From the NCBI RefSeq assembly GCF_001431205.1, contig NZ_LGPC01000016.1, forward strand, positions 620,143 to 684,142: DNA of 64,000 nucleotides, written 5' to 3'. The notes beneath the pieces are model-generated. The model saw only the letters and a program-made list of their open reading frames with translations, made no database searches and had not been told where the DNA came from. The translations under genes were made by a program, and so were the position numbers. Each line of letters starts with the position of its first letter. Positions within the stretch are counted from its first letter, which is position 1. This stretch comes from Staphylococcus sp. NAM3COL9. Lineage in GTDB: Bacteria > Bacillota > Bacilli > Staphylococcales > Staphylococcaceae. Below, in pieces: positions 35,583 through 45,036 of this stretch.

Positions 35583-35620
35583 AAATCAGAATGTACCATA
35601 TATGTTGTACATTCTGATTT
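35583..35620. repeat. Perfect 14-bp inverted repeat upstream of the glycosyltransferase gene
   Basis: AAATCAGAATGTAC and GTACATTCTGATTT flank a 10-base spacer. On the plus strand TTTT borders it, but no plus-strand gene ends nearby. It lies 55 bases upstream of the minus-strand glycosyltransferase start and may be an operator or an upstream terminator. Confidence 0.5.
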
Positions 35621-35786
35621 TATCGAGTGCGCTATGTGTATTGTAGTGTTTATTTCACTTGCGATATCATGGACACTTTATATATTTAGCTATCGTAAAA
35701 TTAAGTGATTCCTTGTGAAATAATTTGATATTCAATTTATTTATGTCATTTTAAGGGTAAATGTGAATTAGAAAAGGAGGATGCTT

Positions 35787-36395
35787 TTGTCACATATAAG
35801 AATTAAACCTGCCTACCCTGAATTACAAGAAGGTGGGTATTTTAACCTATTAGCAATTGATGATATGGCCAAAGTCTTTTTTAATACGGACGATCAATCT
35901 GAACTTGAACAAGGCATGCAAAGTTTATGGCGACAACATGGCAGTCGCTTTAGCTATAACAACACGATGATTGCTTTTGTAGATGGTCAACCCGCTGGTG
36001 CTATCTCTTGTCTCCCTTATGATACGCTTGAAAGTCAGACATTAGCTATTGTCGAACAGATAGTAAAAATACAGAAACTCCAAATTGTGCCTCAGTTCAT
36101 CAATAACTTTAAAGCTATAGTCGCTTTGATTAATTTAGATGAAGGTAGTTCTGGAGAATATCATGTAAGCATGCTTGCCACACTTTCTCAATTTAGAGGT
36201 ATGGGTATAGCCAAAAATCTACTTGATTATGCTGAACAACTTTCCTTACATAAAGGCTACAATATTATTTCGCTAACAGTAGAAATTAATAACACTTCTG
36301 CCCAACGCTTGTACCAGAAACAAGGTTACGATTACGTGGGTGAAACTGGCGAAGGCGATATTAAAGTATATAAAATGCGAAAATATCTATGCTAG
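35787..36395 (+). CDS. GNAT family N-acetyltransferase
   Basis: This protein of about 202 residues has the GNAT acetyl-CoA loop SQFRGMGIAKNLLDYAEQLS and the C-terminal NNTSAQRLYQKQGY. It transfers an acetyl group to an unknown amine. TTG 35787 is preferred, since AAGGAGG lies 6 bases before it, while ATG 35781 abuts that site. Confidence 0.8.
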   Translation: MSHIRIKPAYPELQEGGYFNLLAIDDMAKVFFNTDDQSELEQGMQSLWRQHGSRFSYNNTMIAFVDGQPAGAISCLPYDTLESQTLAIVEQIVKIQKLQIVPQFINNFKAIVALINLDEGSSGEYHVSMLATLSQFRGMGIAKNLLDYAEQLSLHKGYNIISLTVEINNTSAQRLYQKQGYDYVGETGEGDIKVYKMRKYLC

Positions 36396-36418
36396 AAGTT
36401 ACTTTATAAGATATGAAA

Positions 36419-36452
36419 AGCACGTACTTCTTTTAAATAAGAAGCGCGTGCT
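36419..36452 (+). terminator. Hairpin after the GNAT gene
   Basis: AGCACGTACTTC pairs with GAAGCGCGTGCT with one mismatch around a 10-base loop. The tail is only moderately T-rich. Confidence 0.6.
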
Positions 36453-36461
36453 ATATTGTTG

Positions 36462-36528
36462 TTTTCGAGACATCCGGCATTGTTCGGCCAGACAACCCGA
36501 TGACTGACCTCGTTATTGCTATGGGGTT
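36462..36528. other. GC-rich unexplained stretch
   Basis: This segment is clearly richer in G and C than its surroundings and contains GACATCCGGC and GGCCAGACAACCCG. It has no start codon with a binding site and no recognised homology. AACCC (36495) could pair with GGGTT (36524). It may be a leftover of an inserted element. Confidence 0.35.
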
Positions 36529-36912
36529 TTACAAGGAATGTTTCATGTAAAACTTTTCTGGATTTTTAGTACCTTCTTTATTAATACGTACGCTATCAAT
36601 AGGTTCACCTAGTTCTTCTGAACATTGAGGCACATGGTATGTTAGGACTTCAATATATGAACCTTTAGTATTTACTGTACTAAATGTAGGTTTGTTATCT
36701 TGAATTGATTTTGCAGCGTAATCTTTTTCACCATCGAGTTCATAAAATTTACTATCGCTCGAGGAATTTAAAGTAACATAAACTGTACCATCTGGATTTA
36801 CTGTATTTTACCACCCTACATTGTCTTCTTTTAAATTACCTGAACTACCTAATTCTATATCAGCGACTGCAATAAAGTTAATTTCAGCATTTTTATTACT
36901 ATCAAATCGATG
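36529..36912 (-). pseudogene. Truncated gene of unknown function with an internal stop
   Basis: On the minus strand a frame reads DSNKNAEINFIAVADIELG, meets a TAA at about 36809, and continues as NTVNPDGTVYVTLNSSSDSKF through VLTYHVPQCSEELGEP to a stop at 36529. The 5' end is missing and is replaced by the end of the HNH endonuclease gene. The protein family is not recognised; the sequence looks like an exported beta-rich domain. Confidence 0.6.
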
Positions 36913-36930
36913 TAAATGTTTAAACAGTTT

Positions 36931-38115
36931 TTAATAAAGTGCTCTAGTAATTAGAAAAGTGGATATTACTGATCTATTACATGTTTTTCTATACTCCATA
37001 CATTTTTTTAATTGATCTAAACTAATTGAAATTCCTTGTTTTTTCAAACCCTCACTACGAAGGTTATAAAAATAATCAATCATTTCAATTTTTTTGTCAT
37101 CTGTAGCAAAATGTATCATTCTATGAGATATAGGATTCAACGAAATTATATTAGACGGTTGATCAATATCATATTCAAATTGCTCTGCATATTCTATCGG
37201 TACTAAGTGATGTGCCTCCGTATAATTTTTACCAGTTACATTATTAATAAATGTAGGGAAATTCGTATTAAATTCACATTTATAATTAGCATTTTTTAGC
37301 GCTATTATTCCCATGTTTTTATCTCTAAGATATTGTTTTACCCCTTGTCTATTTGTGACAAAATCTTTCCTTATTTTAAAATCATCATTTATTTCACTTG
37401 GCTTGTGGTTTTCAAAATTAATTGCTTCTTGATATGTCTTTTCTTTTAATTCAATATAACTATCATTTTTCTCAAGTAATAATAACTCAGTATAATCTTT
37501 ATAATCTCGATTAATTCCAATTAATTCTGAAAATTTCTGATAAACTAATAAAAACTCATTAAGATCATTGATTAACTCGTCATTTGAAGGGAATTCTGCT
37601 AAAGGATAATATTTACCTATTATATGGCATGCTTCGTAGCCCCTTGGTATTATAGCCTTAGATTTTAAATTTATATTTGGACTAAAATTCTTTTCATTTA
37701 GCTGTAATTCTTCAAATATCAATTGTGACGTAGTTATTGCCTTTTCCAATCCTAATTTAGTGCCATATCTTTCTTTATAATAAGTCCATCCCTGATTCAA
37801 ACTAATGTATACACCCTTCATTTCCGCGTCAAACAAATATACTAAGTAACAGCCTTTTTGAGTTGATTCATGTACGTTCTTTATGGAAGAAGCAATTTTA
37901 AACCACGGTATTTCGGCCCACTTAGTCTGGCCTATTGAACCCTTCATTATTACAGCATCTCTTAATTGTATTCTCTCCTCACTTTTTATGTAATTTCTTA
38001 ATTTGTTTTTCAATAAATCACCTAAATAATTATTAGTGAAATTCGAATTGCTATCAGATTCTTTTTTATAATTCATAAGGATTGTTTTAAATATATTTTC
38101 CAAATTTAAATTCAA
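36931..38115 (-). CDS. MrcB_N (DUF3578)-HNH endonuclease, putative type IV-like restriction enzyme
   Basis: The protein has about 394 residues. The N-terminal half contains the MrcB_N-like region (WAEIPWFKI..GCYLVYLFDAEMKGVYISLNQGW, about 68-112). The C-terminal nuclease has HH (304/305) in TEAHHLVPIEY, Asn in NIISLNP and His337 in HRMIHF. Fusions like this cut DNA with modified bases. The gene is solitary, AT-rich and abuts a truncated gene, which suggests horizontal gain. TTG 38115 is 7 bases after GGGGGAG; ATG 38121 is too close to it, but remains possible. Confidence 0.78.
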   Translation of the reverse strand: MNLNLENIFKTILMNYKKESDSNSNFTNNYLGDLLKNKLRNYIKSEERIQLRDAVIMKGSIGQTKWAEIPWFKIASSIKNVHESTQKGCYLVYLFDAEMKGVYISLNQGWTYYKERYGTKLGLEKAITTSQLIFEELQLNEKNFSPNINLKSKAIIPRGYEACHIIGKYYPLAEFPSNDELINDLNEFLLVYQKFSELIGINRDYKDYTELLLLEKNDSYIELKEKTYQEAINFENHKPSEINDDFKIRKDFVTNRQGVKQYLRDKNMGIIALKNANYKCEFNTNFPTFINNVTGKNYTEAHHLVPIEYAEQFEYDIDQPSNIISLNPISHRMIHFATDDKKIEMIDYFYNLRSEGLKKQGISISLDQLKKCMEYRKTCNRSVISTFLITRALY

Positions 38116-38207
38116 TCGCATTCTCCCCCTATAAGTTTTTATTTAATATATGAAACTTAATACCAACATTATACATTAAATTTACAAATAGATTTTATAT
38201 TGTTGAT

Positions 38208-38252
38208 TAAATATAAAGGTTGTTAAATTTCAAATTAGAAATCTAACAACCC
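38208..38252 (-). terminator. Terminator of the lipoprotein gene
   Basis: GGTTGTTA and ATTTC pair with GAAAT and TAACAACC around a mismatch; TTTATATTT follows on the minus strand. Confidence 0.65.
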
Positions 38253-38264
38253 TTATTGGATATA

Positions 38265-38942
38265 TTATTTATATTCTTCAACTAATTCTTTATAATACTT
38301 ACTCAACGCTTTGTTTTCTGTTTCTTTAAATTGCTCGTCTGGGCGTAGGTTGGGGTCTTTACCAGTATGATCTTTTGGTGCGAAGCCTGATGCTAAAGTC
38401 ACATCTTCTTTACCCTCAAATTGGTATGCGTAGACCTTGCCCTCTTCGGTGAAAATGTATTTTGTCACTGGCTTACTTAAGTCTGCAACTTCTTTGTAAC
38501 CCTCTACATTAGAAAGGGCTTCCGCTTCTTTATCAAATCCTGACTCGCCATCTTTAGGTGTGTATACAACAGCACCAGTCACAGCATGCAAATCGAATGC
38601 TTCAGGTCCAGGTTCGCCTGTATTATTAATTTGGATTTCTCCTTTTTCTGTTCCCGCATACCAATCACCATCAGAAATACTACTTGTACTAAAATAACGA
38701 TTGGAGACCGCCTTACCGTCTTCTTTTTTATTTTCAGCTAACCAATCTATCATTTCTTCTTTTATTTTCTTCTGCTCGTCCTCAGAAATTTGAGTTTTAT
38801 TTGATGGTTCTTTTTTACTGGACTCTTGTGCTACTGCTTCTTTTCCAGTCGATTTATTTGTCTCAGTTTCTTCATTACTACAACCCATAAGTAATGCTGT
38901 ACAAATGGATACTATTGATAGTACTTTAATATATTGTTCCAT
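38265..38942 (-). CDS. Lipoprotein of unknown function
   Basis: This 225-residue protein has a signal peptide with lipobox LLMGC (Cys21), then a Glu/Lys/Ser-rich spacer (22-60) and a folded domain with SDGDWYAGTEKGEIQINNTGEPGPEAFDLHAVTGAVVY. It is attached to the outer face of the membrane. I do not recognise a function. AAGGAGA lies about 10 bases before ATG 38942. Confidence 0.75.
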   Translation of the reverse strand: MEQYIKVLSIVSICTALLMGCSNEETETNKSTGKEAVAQESSKKEPSNKTQISEDEQKKIKEEMIDWLAENKKEDGKAVSNRYFSTSSISDGDWYAGTEKGEIQINNTGEPGPEAFDLHAVTGAVVYTPKDGESGFDKEAEALSNVEGYKEVADLSKPVTKYIFTEEGKVYAYQFEGKEDVTLASGFAPKDHTGKDPNLRPDEQFKETENKALSKYYKELVEEYK

Positions 38943-38968
38943 AAAACAAAGTCTCCTTTTTCAAAGGA

Positions 38969-39016
38969 AAACCGATATACCTAAGCTATAAAGTGAATTA
39001 CAGCTTAGGTATCGGT
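38969..39016 (-). terminator. Terminator of the phosphatase gene
   Basis: AACCGATA/TATCGGTT and CCTAAGCT/AGCTTAGG pair, with two extra bases on one side. Confidence 0.6.
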
Positions 39017-39072
39017 TTTAATTATATTTAATCTTTTTGAATACCAAATTCATCTACTAATTCTACGCTACG

Positions 39073-40797
39073 TTATTCACCTTTACTGATGTCACCGCGT
39101 AATTGATAAATTTTAACTTTCAATTGATCGCCTTCTACTTCGTATACTGAGAAGTTTTGATCTGATGAGTCTCTGTTATTTTCATGTTTATCTTTAAATG
39201 CATCTGTTTCTTGTGGTTGTTCACCTAGTTTGAATAGACTATTGTAATGATCTAAATCTTTCTGAGTTAACCAGCTTAATTCTGGTCTAACCTTTTTAAT
39301 GTGCTCTAATGAACGGTCATAAATACTGTCATATTCTTTCGTACCGCCAGTGTTAGGTAATACATAAACTGAACCATCTGGATCATCATAATATTTTACA
39401 CCATCTTCGCCAACGAATTGATCTGTATCTTCTTTCTTCGCGTTCACAAAGCTATTTTTCGTAGATGTGTGTTCTAGTGGATGTGTACGTGATAACACAT
39501 GGTCGTGACCTTGTAATACTAAGTCAACGTCAAGATCATCAATTTCTTTTGTTAATTCGTCTCTTACTTTCTTCACATCTTCATCTGAAAGTGCATGATA
39601 TGATTTAGAATACATTGGTTTGTGTAAGTTTAAAACAACCCATTTTGCCCCATTGTCTCGCGCCTGTTTAATATCTTTCTTAATCCATTCCATCTGTTCA
39701 TCACCGATGGCTTTTTCATCTGGATTATCTTTTGATTTCTTATTGTCGTTTGTATTCGCTACTACCATGTGTGCTCCATTATAATCAAATGAATAGTACG
39801 AACCGCCATTAACCGAGTCATTTTCTTTTGGTACGTTCATGTGTTCATTGAATTTATTCAATAATTTTTCGTCTTCTTCATTTAATGCATACTCATCATG
39901 GTTACCTGGTGCTGAGGCAACTGGTAACGACATAAATGATGGTCTAGATTGTTTATATAAATCTTTCCATTCATCTTCAACTTCAGCAGTTTCTACAAAA
40001 TCCCCTGTATGAAGTGCGAAGTTAGGATTGCCTGCTGTTTGAATTGCATTTTTCAATGTATCAGCACCAAATGCTGCTTCATTTCTTACGTTCTCATTCC
40101 AAAAAGCATTTTGCGTATCTGTGTATTGCACAAAGCTAAATGGATCGCCTTTATCACCGGAAGTCTTGAACTTACCTATTTCACTTTGCTTCCCACTTTC
40201 ACTACCCACTTTATAGTAATATTGTGTATTCGGTTTTAAATCTTTAGCTTGTGCTTTGTATGTATATTCTTTTTCTTTGATTAAATCTGTCTTACCATGC
40301 TTGTCGCCGCTCGTCCATTCAGGGCCACCTGCATTTTCGTCAGTATAATAACCATTTACTTTAGGTTCGCCATTTTTTTCAATAGGTTCACCTTCATCAT
40401 CTTTGGCTACATCTTTATAAATGATATTGCCATCTTTATCTCGTTCAAGATACTTAGAATCTACTTTTTTAGGTTTAGCATCAAATGATTTTGCATCTGT
40501 AAAATCTTTAGATTCTGAAACCCACACTTTAGCATCTTTGAACTTATCTGTGGTATACCAACTAAAACCCATTTCTGTTTTAGTGTCACCTTTAAAATTT
40601 GTAATTACACGGTTAGGATTGTTGTTCTCTGGAACCTCAGCTACTTTAGGTTTTTTATCCAGTAATTCAATATCACCCTTTTTTTCGCCTTCAGTTGTAC
40701 TACCTGAGCCGCTTGCTTCAGCTGTTGAAACTGTAGTAAATACTAAAGATAGACTTATTAAAGTACTTACAGCAATAGAACGATACTTATATGCCAT
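39073..40797 (-). CDS. Secreted purple-acid-phosphatase-like metallophosphatase
   Basis: This 574-residue exported protein has a signal peptide ending near AEASG, a fibronectin-like purple-acid-phosphatase N-domain (about 60-215, ending PNTQYYYKVGSESGKQSEIGKFKT) and a metallophosphatase domain with HTGDFVE, APGNHDEY, NLHKPMYS and QGHDHVLSRTHP. It releases phosphate from organic esters outside the cell. There is no LPxTG anchor. ATG 40797 is chosen because GGGGG precedes it by about 8 bases. PhoP-box-like repeats lie upstream. Confidence 0.88.
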   Translation of the reverse strand: MAYKYRSIAVSTLISLSLVFTTVSTAEASGSGSTTEGEKKGDIELLDKKPKVAEVPENNNPNRVITNFKGDTKTEMGFSWYTTDKFKDAKVWVSESKDFTDAKSFDAKPKKVDSKYLERDKDGNIIYKDVAKDDEGEPIEKNGEPKVNGYYTDENAGGPEWTSGDKHGKTDLIKEKEYTYKAQAKDLKPNTQYYYKVGSESGKQSEIGKFKTSGDKGDPFSFVQYTDTQNAFWNENVRNEAAFGADTLKNAIQTAGNPNFALHTGDFVETAEVEDEWKDLYKQSRPSFMSLPVASAPGNHDEYALNEEDEKLLNKFNEHMNVPKENDSVNGGSYYSFDYNGAHMVVANTNDNKKSKDNPDEKAIGDEQMEWIKKDIKQARDNGAKWVVLNLHKPMYSKSYHALSDEDVKKVRDELTKEIDDLDVDLVLQGHDHVLSRTHPLEHTSTKNSFVNAKKEDTDQFVGEDGVKYYDDPDGSVYVLPNTGGTKEYDSIYDRSLEHIKKVRPELSWLTQKDLDHYNSLFKLGEQPQETDAFKDKHENNRDSSDQNFSVYEVEGDQLKVKIYQLRGDISKGE

Positions 40798-40838
40798 CAC
40801 ACGTACCCCCAATAGGAATTTTTAATGTTTCATTCACT

Positions 40839-40870
40839 ATTCTAGCAATGTAGTATTAATTTAAAGTTAA
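40839..40870 (-). promoter_or_regulatory. PhoP-box-like repeats and -10 of the phosphatase gene
   Basis: On the minus strand TTAACT, TTAATA and TTGCTA start at exact 11-base intervals (40870, 40859, 40848). TAGAAT (40839-40844) follows as -10. No good -35 is present. TTWAYA repeats with this period are the Bacillus PhoP pattern. Confidence 0.45.
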
Positions 40871-40946
40871 TGCTATATGGAGTTTGTAAATTTCAAATTA
40901 CTATCTGAAATCATTAAAATATAATATGAAATATTTTTAATATTAT

Positions 40947-42326
40947 TTAATTTTCCGGATAAATATTTTGGATTGCTGTATATAATGCGTCAGAAAAATC
41001 ATACATGGTAGCTGTCCAATTGTCAGTATTTGTTCTAGAATCAGCACTCAGATCTCCATTTTTGAAAAATGCTTTTCTTAAAGCGCTCGTTAATTCGAGT
41101 TGAATGCCTGTGCTATCCTCTTCACTATTTATAAAATTGTTGTCACTTAGCCCTCCTATATTGTCTGGAGGCGTTTCTACCACAAAACCGTATCTTTCAA
41201 GTTGATTTTGAATTTCATCTTTTAATGTAGATTTTAATCCGCCTAAATAAACGATTGCTTCATCACCTTTAGCACCATGAATTGCAATTGTTGCTTTACG
41301 ATCTTGAATCATATGATTTAATGTTGGATCATCATAACGTGTGGAAGTAACGTGTAATTGTGAATTATTAGATGGTCGAATACCTTCAAAAGAGAAGTAG
41401 TCGTAATCAGCTTCATTAGCTAATAATTTTGTTAACTCTGAAGTACCTTGTTCTATACCACCACCATGGGGCGCTACCACAAGCACTTCACTGCCATTAT
41501 CTTTAGTCTCTTTTTTCCAATCTACATTTTCTATTGTGTCATTTTCCAATTGGGTCATTGAATTATAATAGTCAGTAGTGTTTGCTTCAACTGCTACATT
41601 ACTAGAATATTTAACTTCGTTTGTTAATGATTCCGATGTATTATTTGTTGTATTAGATTGGTTTGTTGACGATGTTACGGTGTTGGGTGTAGTTGTATTT
41701 GTTCTCGTAGATGCTGACTCAGTTGATGGAGCAGATGATATGGGCGCGCTTCCCGTTTTAATTGCTGTTGAATTTTGAGTTGGTGATGCTGCTGTAGCAG
41801 TTTGGTTTCTTGTTTCTATTTTTGTTTGGGCAGTTGATGCTGACGGTTCAGATTTTGGGGTTACAATTTCTGTGCTTGATTGAGATTGTTTTATCGGTTT
41901 GGGCGGTATTTTAGTTTTTGATGTCATGGGAGCATTTGTAGTTTTAAAATTAAATGTGTCCTCTGTTTTTTTCGTAGTTTTTTCATCATAAACTACGCCG
42001 CTCATTGTATGTTGATTAGATGTAGATGGTAATTTTTTTGTAGTCTCTTTGGGTTGTTCTGTTGAGGTTTCGATTCCTGTTAGGTTTTCAACCTTAGTTG
42101 AGTTTTCGATTTCAGTTTGTTTTTTGTTACTTGTTGGGTTACTAGCCTCTGTTGGTTGTTCGATTCCTCCTTGCATTGCTGTAGGCTGAATTAAGCTCTC
42201 CGTTGATTTACTCGCATATGCCTGTTCATTTTTTAAAGTGATTACGCTTAAAGTTATTGCTGCAGTTACAATTCCAAAAGTCACTTTACTTACTGAAAAG
42301 TTACGAAACCTAAAAATATTGTTCAT
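40947..42326 (-). CDS. Secreted poly-gamma-glutamate hydrolase with Ser/Thr-rich linker
   Basis: This 459-residue protein has a YSIRK-like signal (FSVSKVTFGIVTAAI), a Ser/Thr/Pro/Asn-rich low-complexity linker (about 40-250) and a C-terminal Gamma_PGA_hydro domain: VVAPHGGGIEQGTSEL, HVTSTRYDDP, IAIHGAKG, VYLGGL and GIQLELTSALRKAF. The relatives are PghP of Bacillus phages and host copies, zinc enzymes that cut poly-gamma-glutamate capsule. There is no LPxTG. It could recycle own capsule or attack that of competitors (inference). Confidence 0.85.
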   Translation of the reverse strand: MNNIFRFRNFSVSKVTFGIVTAAITLSVITLKNEQAYASKSTESLIQPTAMQGGIEQPTEASNPTSNKKQTEIENSTKVENLTGIETSTEQPKETTKKLPSTSNQHTMSGVVYDEKTTKKTEDTFNFKTTNAPMTSKTKIPPKPIKQSQSSTEIVTPKSEPSASTAQTKIETRNQTATAASPTQNSTAIKTGSAPISSAPSTESASTRTNTTTPNTVTSSTNQSNTTNNTSESLTNEVKYSSNVAVEANTTDYYNSMTQLENDTIENVDWKKETKDNGSEVLVVAPHGGGIEQGTSELTKLLANEADYDYFSFEGIRPSNNSQLHVTSTRYDDPTLNHMIQDRKATIAIHGAKGDEAIVYLGGLKSTLKDEIQNQLERYGFVVETPPDNIGGLSDNNFINSEEDSTGIQLELTSALRKAFFKNGDLSADSRTNTDNWTATMYDFSDALYTAIQNIYPEN

Positions 42327-42696
42327 GTGTATTCCCCTTAATAAATATTTATTTTAGTATAATGATAACCAACAATTCTATAAAAGCAAAGTTTTATTAT
42401 ATACTATGCAACATTTATATTTAACATCATAATTTAAAAAATAAATATATATTGTCAACCCCACAATATTGGTATGTGTCTGTATTATTTCGTCTTTCTC
42501 TCAACATCTAACCCAATCGTGAATTATGGTTTTTCTTTTTTTAAATAAGTACTCACCATTGCAAATACAACTTAATCATCACTATTATTTTCCACTACTA
42601 TAATTAAAACTAAACTTAATATTAATTTACCCTATCTTAACAGTCCCTTTGAATTCGCTTTGTTACAATATAATTAAAGTTGAACTTTAAAGGGGA
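42327..42696. other. Divergent promoter region between PGA hydrolase and nuclease genes
   Basis: The gap is very AT-rich. A likely -10 TATACT for the PGA hydrolase lies near 42357-42362 (minus). The nuclease promoter lies at 42637-42674. No gene is supported between them. Confidence 0.55.
42637..42674 (+). promoter_or_regulatory. PhoP-box-like repeats and -10 of the secreted nuclease gene
   Basis: TTAACA (42637), TTTGAA (42648) and TTTGTT (42659) start at exact 11-base intervals and are followed by TATAAT (42669-42674). There is no consensus -35. The layout matches that upstream of the secreted phosphatase. Confidence 0.45.
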
Positions 42697-42702
42697 ATGG
42701 TT

Positions 42703-44605
42703 TTGAATAAATTAACTTGGTCATTTATCACATCTATGGCATTAGCAACTACTGTCATAGTACCTAGCACGATTCACGCAACAACGACAGAGAAAGATGA
42801 AAGATGCGCAAGATACTAAAGAAGCTTCCACAAAAGGGATAGAGATTCACGATATCCAAGGTAAAGGTCATCAATCACCTTACGATGATAAAAAAGTAAA
42901 TAACATAGAAGGCATTGTTACATATCAATATGAATTAAATGGTGGCAAGTACTTACATATTGAAACACCTGACGATAAGAAAGATAATAATTCAAATACA
43001 TCTGAAGGACTTATCATTTATATGGGTAATCAAAACTATGACGCACAAAAAGGTGACTTAGTTAACGTCACAGGCACTGTCGATGAATATTATATTGACG
43101 GTTATGGTGATAAACAAGAAACCGACTTATCAGTAACTCAAATTAATGCGCGTGACGATAAAGGTGGCAACGTGTCTATTGAAGAAAGTGACCAAAAATT
43201 GCCCGGGCCGTTTGTGATTGATAAAGTACCAAGCAAGATTTCTGCAAATGATGATTTTCAGACCTTTGATCGCGAGCAATACGCAATTGACTACTGGGAG
43301 TCACTAGAGGGCATGCGTGTTGAAGTTGGCGATGTCAGAAGTGTTGGCCCGCAAGAACACGGAGACATTTTCACTGCCTTAGATGATCAACCTGCTGAAA
43401 TGGACAATGGCGGTGTACGTTTAAAAGAAAATGATCAACATGGTGAACGTATTCCTTTTAAAATGTATGATAATAATAAAGCACGTGATTTTGATGTAGC
43501 AACAGGCGATAAATTTAAAGGTCCAATTATTGGTCATGTGAATTACGGATTTCAAAACTACAAATTAAATGTAGATTTAGATGACATGAAACAAGCACAC
43601 GTCGAGGGTGATACTGAGCCACAACCAACTTCCATTGAACCGAGTAATCAAAAGCTAAATGTTGCATCTTACAATTTAGAAAATTTCTCTAACAATTCAT
43701 CATCTACAACAGAAAATAAAGCGGATAAAATTGCGAATGGTATCACAGAACACATGAAGAATCCTGATATTATCGGTGTGACTGAAGTACAAGATAATGA
43801 CGGGCCAAAAGAAGGCGGGCCAGAAGCTAATCAATCTTATGAACGTTTAATTAAAGATATTGAAGAAGCTGGCGGACCAAAGTATAAATATTTAAATATC
43901 GATCCTTCAATGAATGAAGACGGCGGCCAGCCTGATGCGAATATCCGTGTCGGTTTCTTATATAATCCTAAACGTGTGCAGTTTGATAAGTCTATTGAAT
44001 CTGGAGATGCGAACACAGCCGTCTCATATAAAGATGGCGACTTAACATTAAATCCAGGTCGCATTGACCCAAATAATCCAGCCTTTGGTGATTCAAGAAA
44101 ACCATTGGCTGCTCAATTTAAATTCCATGGCGAACAAGTCATCGTATTAGCGAATCATTGGAATTCTAAAAATGGTGATACACCAATATTTGGTAGTCAA
44201 CAACCTCCTGTATTAGAAAGTGAAAATCAGCGTGTTGAAATTGCGAAATCAGTCGGACGCTTTGTAGAACAAGTCCAAAAAGACAACCCTAATGCAAATA
44301 TCGTATCCGTTGGCGATTACAATGATTTCCAATGGTCAAAACCGTTAAAAACATTTGAAAGCTTTAATATGAGCAATATGATTTATGATTTGCCTGAAAG
44401 CGAACGTTATTCATATAACTATCAGGGTAATTCACAAGCACTGGATCATATATTCATTTCAAATAACTTGAAAAACTATACAGAAGTGGATCCAATTCAT
44501 GTAAACAGTGATTTCACTGCTATGTCAGGTCGTGCGAGTGACCATGATCCACTGTTAGCTCAAATAGATGTAAAACAAGCCAGTAAAAATGAAAAAACTA
44601 AATAG
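42703..44605 (+). pseudogene. Secreted endonuclease/exonuclease/phosphatase-family nuclease, split by a 7-bp duplication
   Basis: The signal peptide (MNKLTWSFITSMALATTVIVPSTIHATTTEKD) starts at TTG 42703, 7 bases after AAAGGGG, and then hits a stop at 42818. The mature protein reads in the next frame from 42797: an OB-like domain and an EEP nuclease with NVASYNLENF, GVTEVQDN, ANHWNSKN, SVGDYND and SDHDPLL. The junction contains AAAGATG twice in tandem; one copy would restore a single frame of about 632 residues. It is either a decayed gene, a phase-variable gene or a sequencing artefact. ATG 42797 has no proper ribosome binding site. Confidence 0.8.
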
Positions 44606-44650
44606 GCACAAAAAAGCAGTCACAAATTAAATGATTTGTGACTGCTTTAA
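44606..44650 (+). terminator. Terminator after the nuclease gene
   Basis: AAAGCAGTCACAAAT pairs perfectly with ATTTGTGACTGCTTT (44613-44648) around a 6-base loop. Confidence 0.85.
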
Positions 44651-44808
44651 AATTTATCTATACTTGCCAGATTTTGAAAAGTGCGAACACCCTAGGGGTA
44701 GTTTGAGGATGTAAACTATAAGATGGGTGACTCGGCACATTCAATATCATAATTTTAAAAAATAACAGTGGATTGGATTCCTACCGTATTCGAAAATGTT
44801 ATATTGCA
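44651..44808. other. Non-coding stretch
   Basis: No coding region with a ribosome binding site, RNA gene or repeat is visible here. Confidence 0.5.
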
Positions 44809-44997
44809 TTAATGCGACAGACTTTTAACAAAGTTACTACTTTTATACGCTTCTGTTAAAAGCTGTCCGTCGTTTGATACATAAAAATATTTTTCATCAA
44901 GTGTAGACACCTCTGTCGGGAAAAGCCAATACAGCTTACCTTTTTCAAAGGATTTGTCTTGTTTGATACATAAATATCTACATTCTGATATGCTCAT
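44809..44997 (-). CDS. Small hypothetical protein
   Basis: The protein has 62 residues from ATG 44997, which has GAGG 9 bases upstream, or 67 from ATG 45012. It starts MSISECRYLCIKQDKSFEKGKLYWLFP and has no signal or membrane span. The pattern YLCIKQ..FEKGKLYWLF looks like a small beta-rich domain. The function is unknown. Confidence 0.5.
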   Translation of the reverse strand: MSISECRYLCIKQDKSFEKGKLYWLFPTEVSTLDEKYFYVSNDGQLLTEAYKSSNFVKSLSH

Positions 44998-45036
44998 TGA
45001 TTGCTGCCTCATTTCAAGATAGAAGTAGCCATGTCA

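Noticed and set aside
40421..40825. 134-codon plus-strand frame
   Set aside because: It is antisense to the secreted phosphatase gene and its composition mirrors that coding strand.
42797..44605. Nuclease as a complete cytoplasmic gene from ATG 42797
   Set aside because: There is no proper ribosome binding site, and a matching signal peptide lies directly upstream in the other frame.
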